From the NCBI GenBank assembly GCA_963513935.1, contig OY740769.1, positions 37,475,120 to 37,539,119 on the forward strand: DNA of 64,000 nt. The letters are read 5' to 3'. The first letter of the stretch is position 1. Each line of letters opens with the position of its first letter. Shown one piece after another: positions 28,601 to 41,665 of the stretch. The notes under the pieces were generated by a model, which saw only the letters and a list, made by a program, of their open reading frames with translations, was not told where the DNA came from and made no database searches. The translations under genes were made by a program, and so were the position numbers. The DNA comes from Aphrophora alni (taxonomy: Eukaryota > Arthropoda > Insecta > Hemiptera > Aphrophoridae).

Positions 28601-31600
28601 TAGAAGAACCTATGTAGGAGAGGTTAGGAAGAAAAATGCATAAATAAGTGTGACATTATTACATGAAAAAACTTCATGTAATAAATTTTAGACAGATGTT
28701 GAAGGCAAATAAATTGTAGGATATATATGCAGACGCGATCAAGCTGCATATACATGGAATAAACCGGACGTGACATTATTAGGGAGTACTTACGTAACTA
28801 AATGTATAAGTTTTATAAAACTGTAAAAATGTTGATTAGCTGATTAGGATAGGTAATTAGATGTTAAATTGTAAAACGATAAGTTGTATGTTTGACATTG
28901 ATAAATTTTAAGGATTATTAGATAATATGAGATAAAAAATTGTTAGTTTTAAGTGATTTATGATTTGAGAATGTGAAGAATAGTTGTGTAAAGTTTGAGA
29001 ATTTATGTGAGTTTTGCCAAGACAGATAATAATAAAGTTTTTAAGTTTTTGATGTTAAATAGTGAGTAAAGGAGGCTAAGTTTCTGTTTCTTAAAGGAAG
29101 GAGTAATAAATTAATAATAAGTAGAGAGATTTTAATGAATTTTATAGAAAGGATAAATAAGTAGTGTTTTTTAAATAAATAATAATGGAATTTGAAATAA
29201 TAAATGATGTTGAGAAGTTATTTGATAAAGGTGTCTAAAGATTTTGATGAAATACGGTGTTAGCTGGGAAAGCAATGATAATTTTTTATTTTTTATAAGT
29301 TTTTTGTATTTAAGTGATTGATGACAAAGGAGATTTTAATGAAGTAATTTAAATGAAAGAATTTTTGAGTTTTTATATGAAGATGATGAGTTTACAGAAT
29401 TGTTGAGTAAAGTGGTATTTAAAATGAAGTTGTTCTGTTAATAAACTTTTATAAAAAAGGTAGTTAGGTTGCATTAATGGTAAATTTTTAGTTTTTAAGA
29501 GGTTTTTTGAGTACTGCGATGAAATAAAGGAAATATACGACGATTTTAATGAAATAAAGGAAATATGCGACGATTTTAATGAAACAAGAGGAGATTTGAG
29601 GAATTCTGCGGATAAACGACGATTATTATGATTTTTAAAGGAAGCTACGTTGAAATAAGGAGATTATTTATGAAAGAATATAGGTAAATAATAAGGAGTT
29701 TTTTATTATGAAGAATTTGTTTGGGGATTAATGCAACTTGAATTATTAAAATATGAAAGATAAGATGGAAATAATTTTAAGATAGGATACTGAGAGACAA
29801 TACAGTTCTAAAGAGGTAATTTTTAAATAAATAGATGAGTTTTGTAAGTAATTATATTTCTTTTTGATAATAATGATGTTATATTTTTGAATTTTAGTTG
29901 AAGAGAGGAGTTTTTGGTAATTGTAAAATCAGTAGTTAACATGTTATCCCAGCAAGACAAAGAGTAATTGAGAATTGATAAAGAATAAATAGTTATTGGG
30001 TTTAAATTAAAATGAGTAATAATATAAGATGATAATTGAAAAGTTTAAGGTGAATTGAAGTAATGTTGAGTAATAAGTAAATAATTTCGTAAAAATATTA
30101 ATTAAAAATGAGAGGTTTTAAATTGTAATTGTGTTTAATTAAAAAATGATTCAGATGAATATCTAGAGTCAAAGGTAGATTTTCAAAGGATGTAGAAATG
30201 TCGTCTTGGCAAAGAGGATGAGACGTAAAAAAAAGTATATAGACGGCTGTCTGGGAGATAAGCTTTGAGTGACGGGATCCTGTCAACAAAAAAATGTTGA
30301 TGGAAAGTTTCCGCCAACGAGGTTGGAAAGGAAACTGATGATGGGTTTTATTGGATAAATAGAGATAAGGCTTAGCACTAATTGATTCGTATATTTTAAT
30401 ATTTATGAGTTATGATGACTCAAATAAATTGAGATAGTGAAATAGGATTTTAGCAAATAGATTTTTTAGTTTTTATGTAAAAAGAGAATCTTTCTTAAAT
30501 TAGGTATACTAGTGATACTTATTTTCTTTATGAGGTCCTTAACTGCTGAAATAAGGAATCTTGAAAATCTATTAAAAAATTTTTCACATTTTGGGTTTTT
30601 CTTTCGAATTGAGTTTATATATATAGAAAAGATTTATACTACAATACTTGTATTGTAATACAAATCTTTTGTGGGGTTTTGTGGTGATGTGAAAAATCAT
30701 AATTTGTAATAGATTTAAAATCCGCGGTTTAGCGCCGAAAACAGGCTGTTCAAATCATAATTTTATTCAATAACTTCATAAATAAAAGAAAAATAGATTT
30801 TCAAGAAAACCAAATATGTAATAATGTCAATTTTAGTATAATTTGTTTTTTATAAATATAATATGTAAATTTTGTGTTATGTGGGGAGTATGTTGAACTT
30901 TGGTAACGTTTACCGGAACAGCTCTCTTGCGGAAGAGAGAAAAATCTCGTGCTTAGATCAGTCTTCGTTTGGGGCTAGTTGCTCTAAGACCTATGAATGG
31001 CAGTTCTCCGAGTTTCTGTTAGAACATTAAAAAATGTGTTCAGAAGTTAAATTTGTGAAAGACATGGTGTATTAACAATTTCAAAAGTGCTAAGACAATA
31101 TTGTTTTCAATAAATAAACTTTTAAATGAAAAGGCGTAATAACTTGCAATTTTTAATTATGTTGTGCAATCGCTGCCACGTGATTTTCGAATTCTCGACA
31201 AAGAACTCTTCTATAAGATATATGGAACAATTAAAGTTAGCATAAGACATTAATAATTGGTTGTAATACATGTACAACAAAATAAATCTCGTGAGCGATG
31301 AACAAAAGACAATTCGTTGATAGTGGACAAAGCATCTCTAAAATTAGCACGCAGTCACATGGAAAGACACGAATCATCCTTCGAGGAAAAGTGTTTTCTT
31401 TTATAAAGAACATAACGTGATTTGGTATAACACGTTTAGACTTTCATTATTTAACCATATATATGTACTTTGAACAATTTAGACTTTTTTATATACTTTC
31501 AAGATATATAATTGATATCATAAAATTATGTATTTCATTAATAAGATTTAATGTGTTTGTTGAGGAGTCTTTAAGTAAAATAATATGATCAAATAAAGTT

Positions 31601-34600
31601 ATTTGTTTTATTAATAAAACTAATTCTCAATTTCAATAAAAATTATATTTTTTATAATTAAAATATTTGCTATGAGAAGTAAAGTAAAATCCTTTTTCAT
31701 TAATTTTTGGAGTTGCAACTAAATAACTTAAAGTTATTAATATAATTTGATTAGATTCTTTTTCAAATGATAGTAATATTGATAGGATGTAAGATGTCTT
31801 ATATAAATTTTTTTTTATTTCTGTTACATGAATCTAATGTGTTTTATGTTTAATAAATTTTTATGTAATATTTCAGAGACAAGTGTTTTCATTTTTGAAA
31901 CCCAGAATCACTGTGAGTACACTGTAAAAAGAGCTTACGACCCCAGAGATCTTATAAATAATTAAATTCATTCTTTTTTCTAAATTGGTATGCTAAAGCA
32001 AACCTGGCGCCCTATAGTCGAGCAAATTAACAAATTAATAAATAAAATAGATAACTTCATCCCTTATTTGAATTGTTACACTATGTTCCATCAAATTGCT
32101 TACAAATCATATATTTTATATTATTCAATTTGTTGTTCAACTTAAAGTTTCAAAATGTGTGATTTTAATATCATAATACCTCAAATTACTTTAAAGTGAA
32201 ATGCTTATGTTGACTTGATTGAATGTTCTACATATTCTAAAAAAAAAAATTATATTGAAATCAAAACATAGGCAATTACATTTTACAATATCTCAGTTTA
32301 ATGCCAACCTAAATTGTTCATAATTATACAACATTTACATGAAATTATTTCTTTGTATATCATACTTCATTTAATTACAAAACAATTGAGCATGAGATTG
32401 ACTCTATACAATACAATATTTATTAATTATCCACTGAATGATTTATAAAAAATTATATCTCAAGGAGGGGCACTCTTGTTGCACTCAAATATCTTAAAAA
32501 TGTACAAACGTTATTATTATTGTTGCAGAAGGCATACTATATCAAATTTTAAAATTATACTTTCAAGTTGAAAAATTTCAATTAATACAGTTATATTTTG
32601 ATATATTTTTAATACTTTAAGTTCTTTTTCATTACCATTGTCTTTAAATGGAACTCAATTGATTTATTAGTAGTCTACATATCGTTCACACTTTTACAAT
32701 AATTCATTTTCGCTTTTTGTATACTGATTATATTTCTGCTTTTAATTTTTTGAAAGGTATACTGTATTAATTGTTAAAATTTTACTATCATCTCCTTACA
32801 ATTAATCCGTGAGACACGCCTTAGCTGTACATTACGTCATACACACTAGTGACATCACTAGAAATATCTGACTTTAAGACAACAGCTGATTATTGATTCT
32901 AATTTTATTGAATTTACCTCTTTCAATGTTTATGATTACAAAATATATTTTAATATTATAAATGAGTCTCATTAGTATTTTTTTAAATTTACTTACAATT
33001 AGATACTTAGCGTGTCCTATGTCTATTAGAAAATATTGGTACAAGATTATTATTTAATATTTAACTTTATTTAGAGTCTTAACTTATTGCTTTTAACTAC
33101 CTATTCTCAAAGGTCATTCACCTCCTCCACTTTATATGCCATTTACTATTAAACATATCTTATAACTATAGTTTTTTTGATATTAGTTCCTTTAATATAG
33201 TGTTAACATATTTCATTATTGAATTACACGGGTTACTTGTTCGAATATCGTACTGTTGTAATATAATACTTATAAAACTTTAAACTACAATTAAATGTCA
33301 TTGAGAAAAGTGAGAAAGGGTTTAAAACCAACAAACTTATCGAAGTTATAAACCAGGGAAAAAAACATCGTTAAAGTTGATTCAACAAATTAAATTTGAG
33401 CTTTTTGTGAAATAAAAGTTACTATTAATAAGTTAGTAAATCCATCTAGTAGTTTTTGAAAATAATTAACTACAATTCAATAGACCAATGTCATATTTTA
33501 TAGATTTAAAACTTTTTAATCTGTATTTTGATTATAAACATGAAGCATCTTTATAAATTATAAAACCCCAATAAAGGAAGTTGAATTACTTAGTATTTTA
33601 ACCAATAAAATGCTAAGTGACTTTTTATCAAAAAAGTTGTGACTTTTTTAGTCAGTGCAGAGATGACACCGAACCCAACTGTTGTGACTTCAAATTAGTA
33701 AAATTCCAAGTGATAAGAGGTACCACATGTTCAATATTAAAATGAAGACATTTCCTAGGGAAAATGATGATCCCACCCCTAAAAATTTATTTAAAACTGA
33801 TATTTCAAGGAATTTATGTCCTAGTTGTGTGTTTCTTTTCTTTTCTATAACAAAACAACCTATAATTGTCTGTTTTTTTTTATGTAGTTCACATATATTT
33901 CCCAAACTGTATTTTTCATTGATATTTGATAATTTTTTACCTTTGGTTGAGAATTTTAGAGTGTCTGTCTTAAAATTCTCAATGTTCATACTTTTTTCAA
34001 ACATTAGAGCAATCATTGAAGATATGGGTATGTAGTATATATAATATTTACCTGCACCATAATAATAGGTCCTCCATTTCCATATAGCAGAGGTTGTATT
34101 AACGGAAATAACTTTGTAAGCCACTGGTAAACATATCTTGTATGTCCTAAAAATATAATTCTTGTTATAAATCAAATATATTTATTTAATTAAAAATAAT
34201 CAAAGAATATTATAATATAATATCTATTACAGTACTACATCATATTTTTGTTCTTCACACTTAAATTAATTTTTTTACTTCAAAAGGATCTGAAGTTTCA
34301 TTGTTAGTTAAATTCTCAATAGATATCTAAATATTATAAACATTTTAATTCGTTTATTCTACAATAATCTAGATGACCTAAAGAATGACCTGATCATGTA
34401 CAATATTCTATTTCACATTTTTGGCAATATTGAAATGCATTGACTGATGTCTAAATTAAATGAGAGTTCAACAGTACTAGGAATAATTAAAATGTAAGTT
34501 GCCACACACTAAAAAAGGAAATTTACTAGTTTAAAAAAAGCTTATTGTTCAGGGATTTTTCTTTCGGAATACATACAGTTTTATATATTTTGAATATCTG

Positions 34601-37600
34601 TTGTTTATTTTAGATGATGTTTTTAGGCACTTAAAAGTGAATCATCATTGTATTAAATACTCACTATTAACTAAATGTAAAACAAAGAATAGCAATAATA
34701 ATATAAATAAACTGATTACTTAATCAATAAATAAGAGAGAGGGCGAGAGGTATACAACAACCAAGTGCAAACAACAAAATAATATAACACTAAAAAATTA
34801 AAACTAAATTTGTAATACCAAAAAAGTGTTAATTAAAATTGAATAGTAAAAGTAACTGGGAATTGTTTAAAATTATTTTGAGAGGGGGTAAATGAGTCGA
34901 AAACATGACTAGTAATTATAATTTAAAGTAAGGGGAATTAAATTAATTAGATTTTCAAAATAAAGTAAATAACAATGTGTAAATAAAATGTTAGTTGTAA
35001 TCAATAAATAAATTAAATAGATTGTGTGTGTTGTAAATAATTAGTCAAAGGAACTCGTTGGTATGTATGTAATATGAACAGTGTGTGCAGTGAATTGCGA
35101 AAAACTTTATCACAACGTCAGCGGGAATAGTGGAACAATGTTTGTTGCTAGGGCTGTAAACCCTGGACCAACGGGATATATAAAATTCACCATGCGTTTA
35201 GCCAGTCTGAGTTTGGGACCTGATGTGGTCAGACTTATAATAGTTTGTATGGAGGTGTTTTTGTTAAAAATGTAAAGTATATAAAAATCAGTCTTAGATC
35301 AGAGCTTAGTGGAGTAAGATGTGTTTTGTAAAGTCTGAGTTTGGGACCTGATGTGGTCAGACCTATAATAGTTTGTATGGAGGTGTTTTTAGTAAAAATG
35401 TAAAATGTTTTATTCCGAGTCTAGATCAGAACTTAATGGTGTCAGATGTGTTTAATAAGTATTTGGAACAATATCATCAAGTATTAAAAACAGTATTAGT
35501 TTGAAATAGCGGAAGGAATTAGAAATTTCGGTATGAATCACGTGTTGTGAAACAAAGACAATAGACAATCGTATTCACATGCGAGAGACAATTACGCGAG
35601 TTGTATTTAGTACAATAAAATGATGAACGTGGTGATAAAAATCGCAATACAAACTTTAATCGAGCACAGTCACAAATTCGGAAGTGCGATTAAAATAATG
35701 CCGACGGCCGAATTATCATGCGCACGAGATACGACACAACGCCTGGATCACATTTTGGACAATAACTCTCTAAAAGTCTTGTAAAACGTGTTATTTAACA
35801 CGCTATATCTAAATTGTATGTTATATAAAATTTATTATGTTCTTTTTTTGTATTAGTATTATAAATTTAGTATTTTTTTAAATAGTTAAACTTTCAAGTC
35901 AGAATACAAAGAAGGTTTACTGACATATTTAATTGTTTTCTATAACGCATTTTTAATAAATAAAGAAACAGATGATTTTAATCTTTTTAATTTCATAAAT
36001 AAATTTGATAATTGCAATTTAAAGATAAATTCAATACTTAAAAAAGAAATTAGACCTTCTTCAAAGGCAATTAAAATAATTCAGCTAGGATGTTAGCTAT
36101 AGTTGATTTTCACGATATATTTTTTTGTAATAAATGTTCTTATTTAATAAATTCATGTTAAAATTTCAGTTCAAGCGTTACTCATTCTAAACCAGGAATC
36201 ACTGTAAGTACACTGAAAAAGAAGCCACACCCTGAGATAAATATAATTAAATTCATAAATTCAATTAAACTTTTAACTTTTCAAAATTGGTAAGCTAACG
36301 CTACCTGGCGCCCTTTAGCTGAGCAAATTTTTAATAAAACTTTAATAAAAATAACATAAGTAATAACTTTTATAAAAACCTTCAGTTTTTATATTATTAC
36401 AAATAACATATATAAAATTACAAAAATGATTTTTTTTCTAGTACCATCAACAACATGAAGATTATCCCATAGAGAAATTCTAGCTATTACAATCTCCCTG
36501 ATGAAAACATTCACATCTGAGATTTTTAAATCTCCACCAATTATTACCCATAAAAATAAGTTAGCACCATTTTTTAGATCACTCTATATAATTGTATGTA
36601 TATATGATTCAGTCATATCTTTTTTGTTATAAATATACAAAAACAATTATTTTTATATAGTATCTGGTGTCTGCTATTTTATTTATTTTTATGTTCATCT
36701 TTTGTTGAATGTTGAAACCAAATATATACAATGTTTGTGTGCATGTGCATGTATGATTGAGTGTGTGTGTGTGTGTGCGCGCGCGCGCGTGCGTGCGTGC
36801 TAAATATTAAATATGTAATTTATTTCTATTAAATCTGTGTACAGTGAAATCTACAAAAACTGCCCGATGTTATTAAGTTATAAGAGAGTTTAACCTCTGT
36901 TCAAATGATTTCAATGTCTAATATTGAATACATTTGTGGAATGATGTATGTTTGTGATTTATTTTGTGATTCAATTGGTTCAAAACTTCAGAAGGGGTGG
37001 GAGGTAAACTAAAAGCAGATTCCAATATATGAAAATGTATATTATTTTACCTATTTTAATGAAACTAATATTTGTCCATTTGGTTGGTTTTGTAGTTAAA
37101 GGCAAAAAATCTCACAGTCATCATCACCTTAAAAAATAGAACATGAAATAGAAACCTCCAGTCTATGAATACAGTAGAAGCTCTTTTAACCTGCACGGTC
37201 GGGACCAGGGCCATGCCTGATATCCAATTTTGCCGGAAAATTGAGCGTATCTAGTTTTTAACCCTCCAAGTGCTAAAAGTCGCGATCGCGATCTATTTTG
37301 CCGCGGCCAAAGTGCTAAAGTCGCGATCTCGATCTAATTAAACAAGGTTTGTTAAAAACGATATACAAACGGTAACTTTTATCCAAACTACATGTATTTT
37401 ATATAGTAACTCTGAGTAAAAGACACTCTATTAATTTTGCACAATTTTATCGATGGTTATAAGAAAAATCAATACCGGCAGTGAATTGTTGTTTAGTGTT
37501 TTTGTCTATATTATTTTGGTAAATACAATTTATTTTATGATTATTTAGTGTATCAGTAGTGTTTTTAGTCTAGTATTACACATATAATAATGAGTGAACT

Positions 37601-40600
37601 TGGCAATTCAAGTGATATTCATAACTGTTTGTGTGAAAGTGATACCGCTAGTGATGAAAGCGGTAACTCCGATGTAGGAATCAAAATGCTTGTTTCTTTT
37701 TTTTGTGTGTATTACATATTTTATAATAACTAATTTTAGTAAATACATGATATATTTAAAGGTTAAATGCCAATACAGTACTTTCTAAAGACACAGTAAT
37801 AGAGCACACTAATTTGCAAAAGTTGGATGTAGTGTCACACAGTGCGCGAAATTACTCAATTTGAAGTTTGTGTATGTATAAATGTTTACAACAATGTTGA
37901 CATTATGAAGAAAATAAAGTGTTACTTATGAAGCAGACAAACACTGGATGACTAAGAAAACGGCGCACGTAGTCACTGCACTGGCGGGAAATGTCAGTCG
38001 AGGCCTGTCAGCTGCCCGAACATAACCGGAAAAAACCGACCATGAGTGGTTTGGCTGATGCCGGTTAGTAGAAATTGCCGGTTGTTAGAATGCCGGTTAA
38101 AAGAGCTTCTACTGTATTCTAATAGCATCAGAGTCGGAAGAGAACAAGAAATGCCAAGAGAAACATGACACGAAAGATGAAAGAAAGAGTTTAAGCCATA
38201 ACTAGTGTGTTGAGTCTAATTTCACATCCTATTATAAAGTCTTATTTTCAATCTCAAATTGACATATCTTCCTTAATTTACAAACTCACTTACTTGTATC
38301 ATTTGTCCTTAATTCTATTTCTGGACTTTCTGTCAGCAACCATGAAGGGTAGCCTCCCTACACATAAATTCGCATTAATATTTTCATCATTTTATCTTAC
38401 CATACAAATATAAAATAAGTAACAAAATCTATTTGTTCTTTTGTGTATGTATGGAAATATGTGCAAATGTATGTGCTCAATATTGTAATACCAAAAAAGG
38501 TTAATTTGAATAAAATATTTATTATAATGGAAATCGTATTGAATAAGTCAAAAACATGGCTTATGGCTCTTAAACTTAAAACAAAGTAAATTCAACTAGA
38601 ATAGATTTCTAAACACAAATAAATAATAATGTATAGATTTTAAGGAAATTTAGTCTCTTGGTTGAGGAGTTAAGATGGTTAGACATGTTTAATAGAGTCT
38701 TAGATCAGAGTGTTGAGGAGATGAGAGTTTTGGGTGGAAAGGACGATGTAGTCTAAAGTTTTGATTTGATCTTAAAGTGTTTAAGACATATTTATTAGTA
38801 CCAAACTAATATCATTCACAGAGTAATCTGAACAGTAAAGTCGAGTGTGTTAAATGGTATTAGATTGATTAGAACGGACAAAGAGTGTAAAACGAGTAAC
38901 GTGTTACGCGCAAAGACAATGGACAATCAAGGTGTCTCATATTAAAACGGTCGAATGATGAACATTCATAAAGTGTAAAAAATGAACTAATAATTTTGAT
39001 AGACATTCTTAACACAAACATTTACAAAGTGTGATTGAAGTGATTTCGATGGACCTCGTTCTCCACGGACAGGACAAAGAACTATCATCAACTGCCATGT
39101 TACATGCACCACAACTGCGTAATGTGTTTTGCGACAACGGACTGGTAAAATGTGTTATATAACACAATAAACTTAATCTATGTATTATATAAAATGTAAT
39201 ATGTTTCATGTTTCCAATCTTATAAATTGATATTTAAATAAGTATATTTTCTATATAAATAAACAATAAATGTCGATTGACATATTTCTTTTTCTCAAAG
39301 ATAAAGTAAATTCAATATTAAAAAACGGATATTTTAATCTGTTTTGCTTCTTAAATATTTTTTCTAGTTGCAACATAAAGTTAAATTCAAGTTTTCTAAA
39401 AATAGTCCTTCTTTAAAGGCAATAAAAAATTTAATTTGGATAGGATGTTAGTTATAATCAATTCATTTGATATTTTTGTGATGATAAATGTCATGTATTA
39501 ATATTATTTTAATAAACTCATGTTAAAATTTCAGTCAACAAGAGTTTCTCATTCACAACCAAACAATCACTGGGAGTACACTTTAAAAAAGAATCCACGC
39601 CGAGATATTTATAATTCATAAATTCATGTTTGTTTTCAAAATTGATGTTAACACATCTGGCGCCCATTAGCTGAGCAATAATTTTAAAATTAAATTAATC
39701 ATAAATAAAATTCTTAAATTCATTTTTTTTTTTTAATAAAGTAATATTTATAATTGAAACCGTTAAAGGTCTTATTTTATAATTATTACAATATATAATA
39801 TGTTATTAATAATGAACAATAAGTTCTAATGCTAATAAATAGTAAAAATTAAAATTACAATTAGAGCTTTTTTAAAATTTCTGTTTGTTGGTTTTGATCC
39901 TTAATGTATATCATAAAAATATATAACTTATCCTTGGAGCTCCATTCATATGAATTTTGTTAAACACATAAACATGCATAAAGAAACACAACAAATAAAA
40001 TAACAATTAATAAGATACAACTAACAAGTTGTGTATTTTAAATTGTTATTGGATCTATTACATTAGTGTAGTGAATATGTATTTGATGACATTCATTTCA
40101 ATGGATCCATATCTGTAAATGATATCCAAAAAATAATTTCTCTTTGACTTCAAAATAAGCAATATGGCAATCCTAAGGTAGGAAACTTTCTACACTTTTC
40201 TTCATCTAGGATCCCTCTCTTTCATTATTCCTATCAGGTCTCTTTTGACCAACTTTTACTCTCTTCTAACTTTGATGGTATAAGGGAATTCGAGGGCTAT
40301 GGGTCTCTATTTTATGCTCATTTCTCCTTTTTTAAGGTAAGGATGGCCGAGAGGTTTTATCCTATTAAACAACAAGGAAAAAATAGGTTGTATATACTGG
40401 ATGGCTGAAAAGAAACTAGGTCTCCTCCTCTCCACTTCAATTACATTAATAATTAAGACACGGTTTGAGACAATCTTCTTTGTAGTAAAACTTTGCTTCT
40501 ATGAGCATATGCTTTTTAATTTTGAACTTAAGAGGGTGAGAAGGACAGGAAATTTCAAATGATACATGTAATCATTTGATACATCCTTTTAAAGTACTTG

Positions 40601-41592
40601 CTACGACAAGAAAAATGCTGTGAAGAAATTATGGCTCCTAATGTGCTTATGTGTAACTCCTCACTTTAACTGCATTGTTATATGTGTATTCGAACTCTTG
40701 TTTCCGGTATCTTCTCCAGATAAGAGTAACTACCTCAATAAATCCAAATTCTGCATTTATCATCAATGAAGGTCAAGTTAGATAATTTACCTATTACCCT
40801 TTGTTTCAAATGTTATCTTATCAATTTTATTGTAATTTACCTTTGTAATGTTTCATAAAGCAAATTAGGAAGTTAGTTAGCTATGATTTAGTTTGTTGTG
40901 AGTGAAAAACAAAACACAATTTTGCACAATAAACACTTTATTTGTTCAAGATGACGCTTCATCATGACTTTAGTTGTACATGTACACAATCCTTCTTAAG
41001 ACTGGAGTTGATGAATAGTCACTGAAAGATCATCTTGAACAAATAGTGTTTACTATGTTTTCATATTTTAAAATTATTGATTGAAGTTTCAACAATTGTT
41101 GATCATTTCAAATGTATTTTGTTCTGAGAGTTTGCCTAAATAACACTTAAATTTTTCGGAAGTATTCTTACTACATTAATAATTGAAATGGTTCATTAAT
41201 AAATTGTGTTATTATTTGGTTAAAATAAGAACATATCAAGAAGTTCCTAGGGTATAATAAAATTCCTTCTGATCGTAACGTTTCTAGGACACCTGTAATG
41301 AATTTGATTGAAAAACAGACTGGGAACGTTCTGGACAACAAAAGTTGGGCTGTCCAACAATGTATGAAGTTGTTTTTAACTGAAATTTTGAATAATGTCC
41401 ACCAATCTTTAAGTCCTGTCACACATAATAATAATTTACCTTAAAATTATAGTTTCGTGCAAAAAGTATTTTTAAAACACACATTACATCCATAAAAGAT
41501 TGCAATTGTACAAGAGCTCATAAGAGATGGCTTTAATATGAGCCTTGAGTTTGTGAAATAATGAAAGCAGGCAATATATAATATATATATAT

Positions 41593-41665
<73 letters not shown>

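Larger units (their letters stand above)
23953..32080 (+). mobile_element. Complete non-autonomous LTR retrotransposon (8.1 kb), TSD CTAT
   Basis: Two 1401-bp LTRs (23953-25353 and 30680-32080) appear identical by direct reading. The element is flanked by CTAT on both sides (23949-23952 and 32081-32084). Each LTR starts TGTGGTGATG and ends TTGTTACA. The internal part (5326 bp) begins with a primer-site-like AATGTCGCCGCAACTGTGGGC and has one long ORF (25504-27276). No protease, reverse transcriptase, RNase H or integrase motifs could be found. It must use enzymes in trans. Apparent identity of the LTRs means recent insertion. It lies antisense in the intron between exons d and e. Confidence 0.93.
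37172..38114. mobile_element. pogo/Tigger-type element with TA target duplication
   Basis: Inverted ends CAGTAGAAGCTCTTTTAACC and GGTTAAAAGAGCTTCTACTG, flanked by TA at 37170-37171 and 38115-38116. Subterminal CGGTCGGGACC and GCCGGTT motifs. It carries a piggyBac-like insertion from 37262. Confidence 0.88.
37098..38195 (+). repeat. Dispersed repeat R1, copy 3, split by a MITE
   Basis: The left part (CTCACAGTCATCATCACCTT ... GTCTATGAA) and right part (TTCTAATAGCATCAGAGTCG ...) are contiguous in copies 1 and 2. They are separated here by the pogo-type element at 37172-38114 with TA duplication. Confidence 0.8.

Noticed and set aside
33690..34175. 161-codon minus-strand frame over exon d
   Set aside because: It reads exon d in the wrong frame; the phase-consistent GH35 reading gives HTRYVYQW...MVQ instead.
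40141..40180. Minus-strand GGATTGCCATATTG, similar to the expected GGLPYW of the missing GH35 exon
   Set aside because: The frame is off by one base, the expected second Gly and Trp codons are absent, and a stop follows. The true exon with correct phase and splice sites was then found at 38294-38357.
40990..41040. Possible hammerhead ribozyme (TGATGA ... GAAA) next to the inverted repeat
   Set aside because: The bases between the two core motifs cannot form a credible stem II and the cleavage-side motif is not evident.
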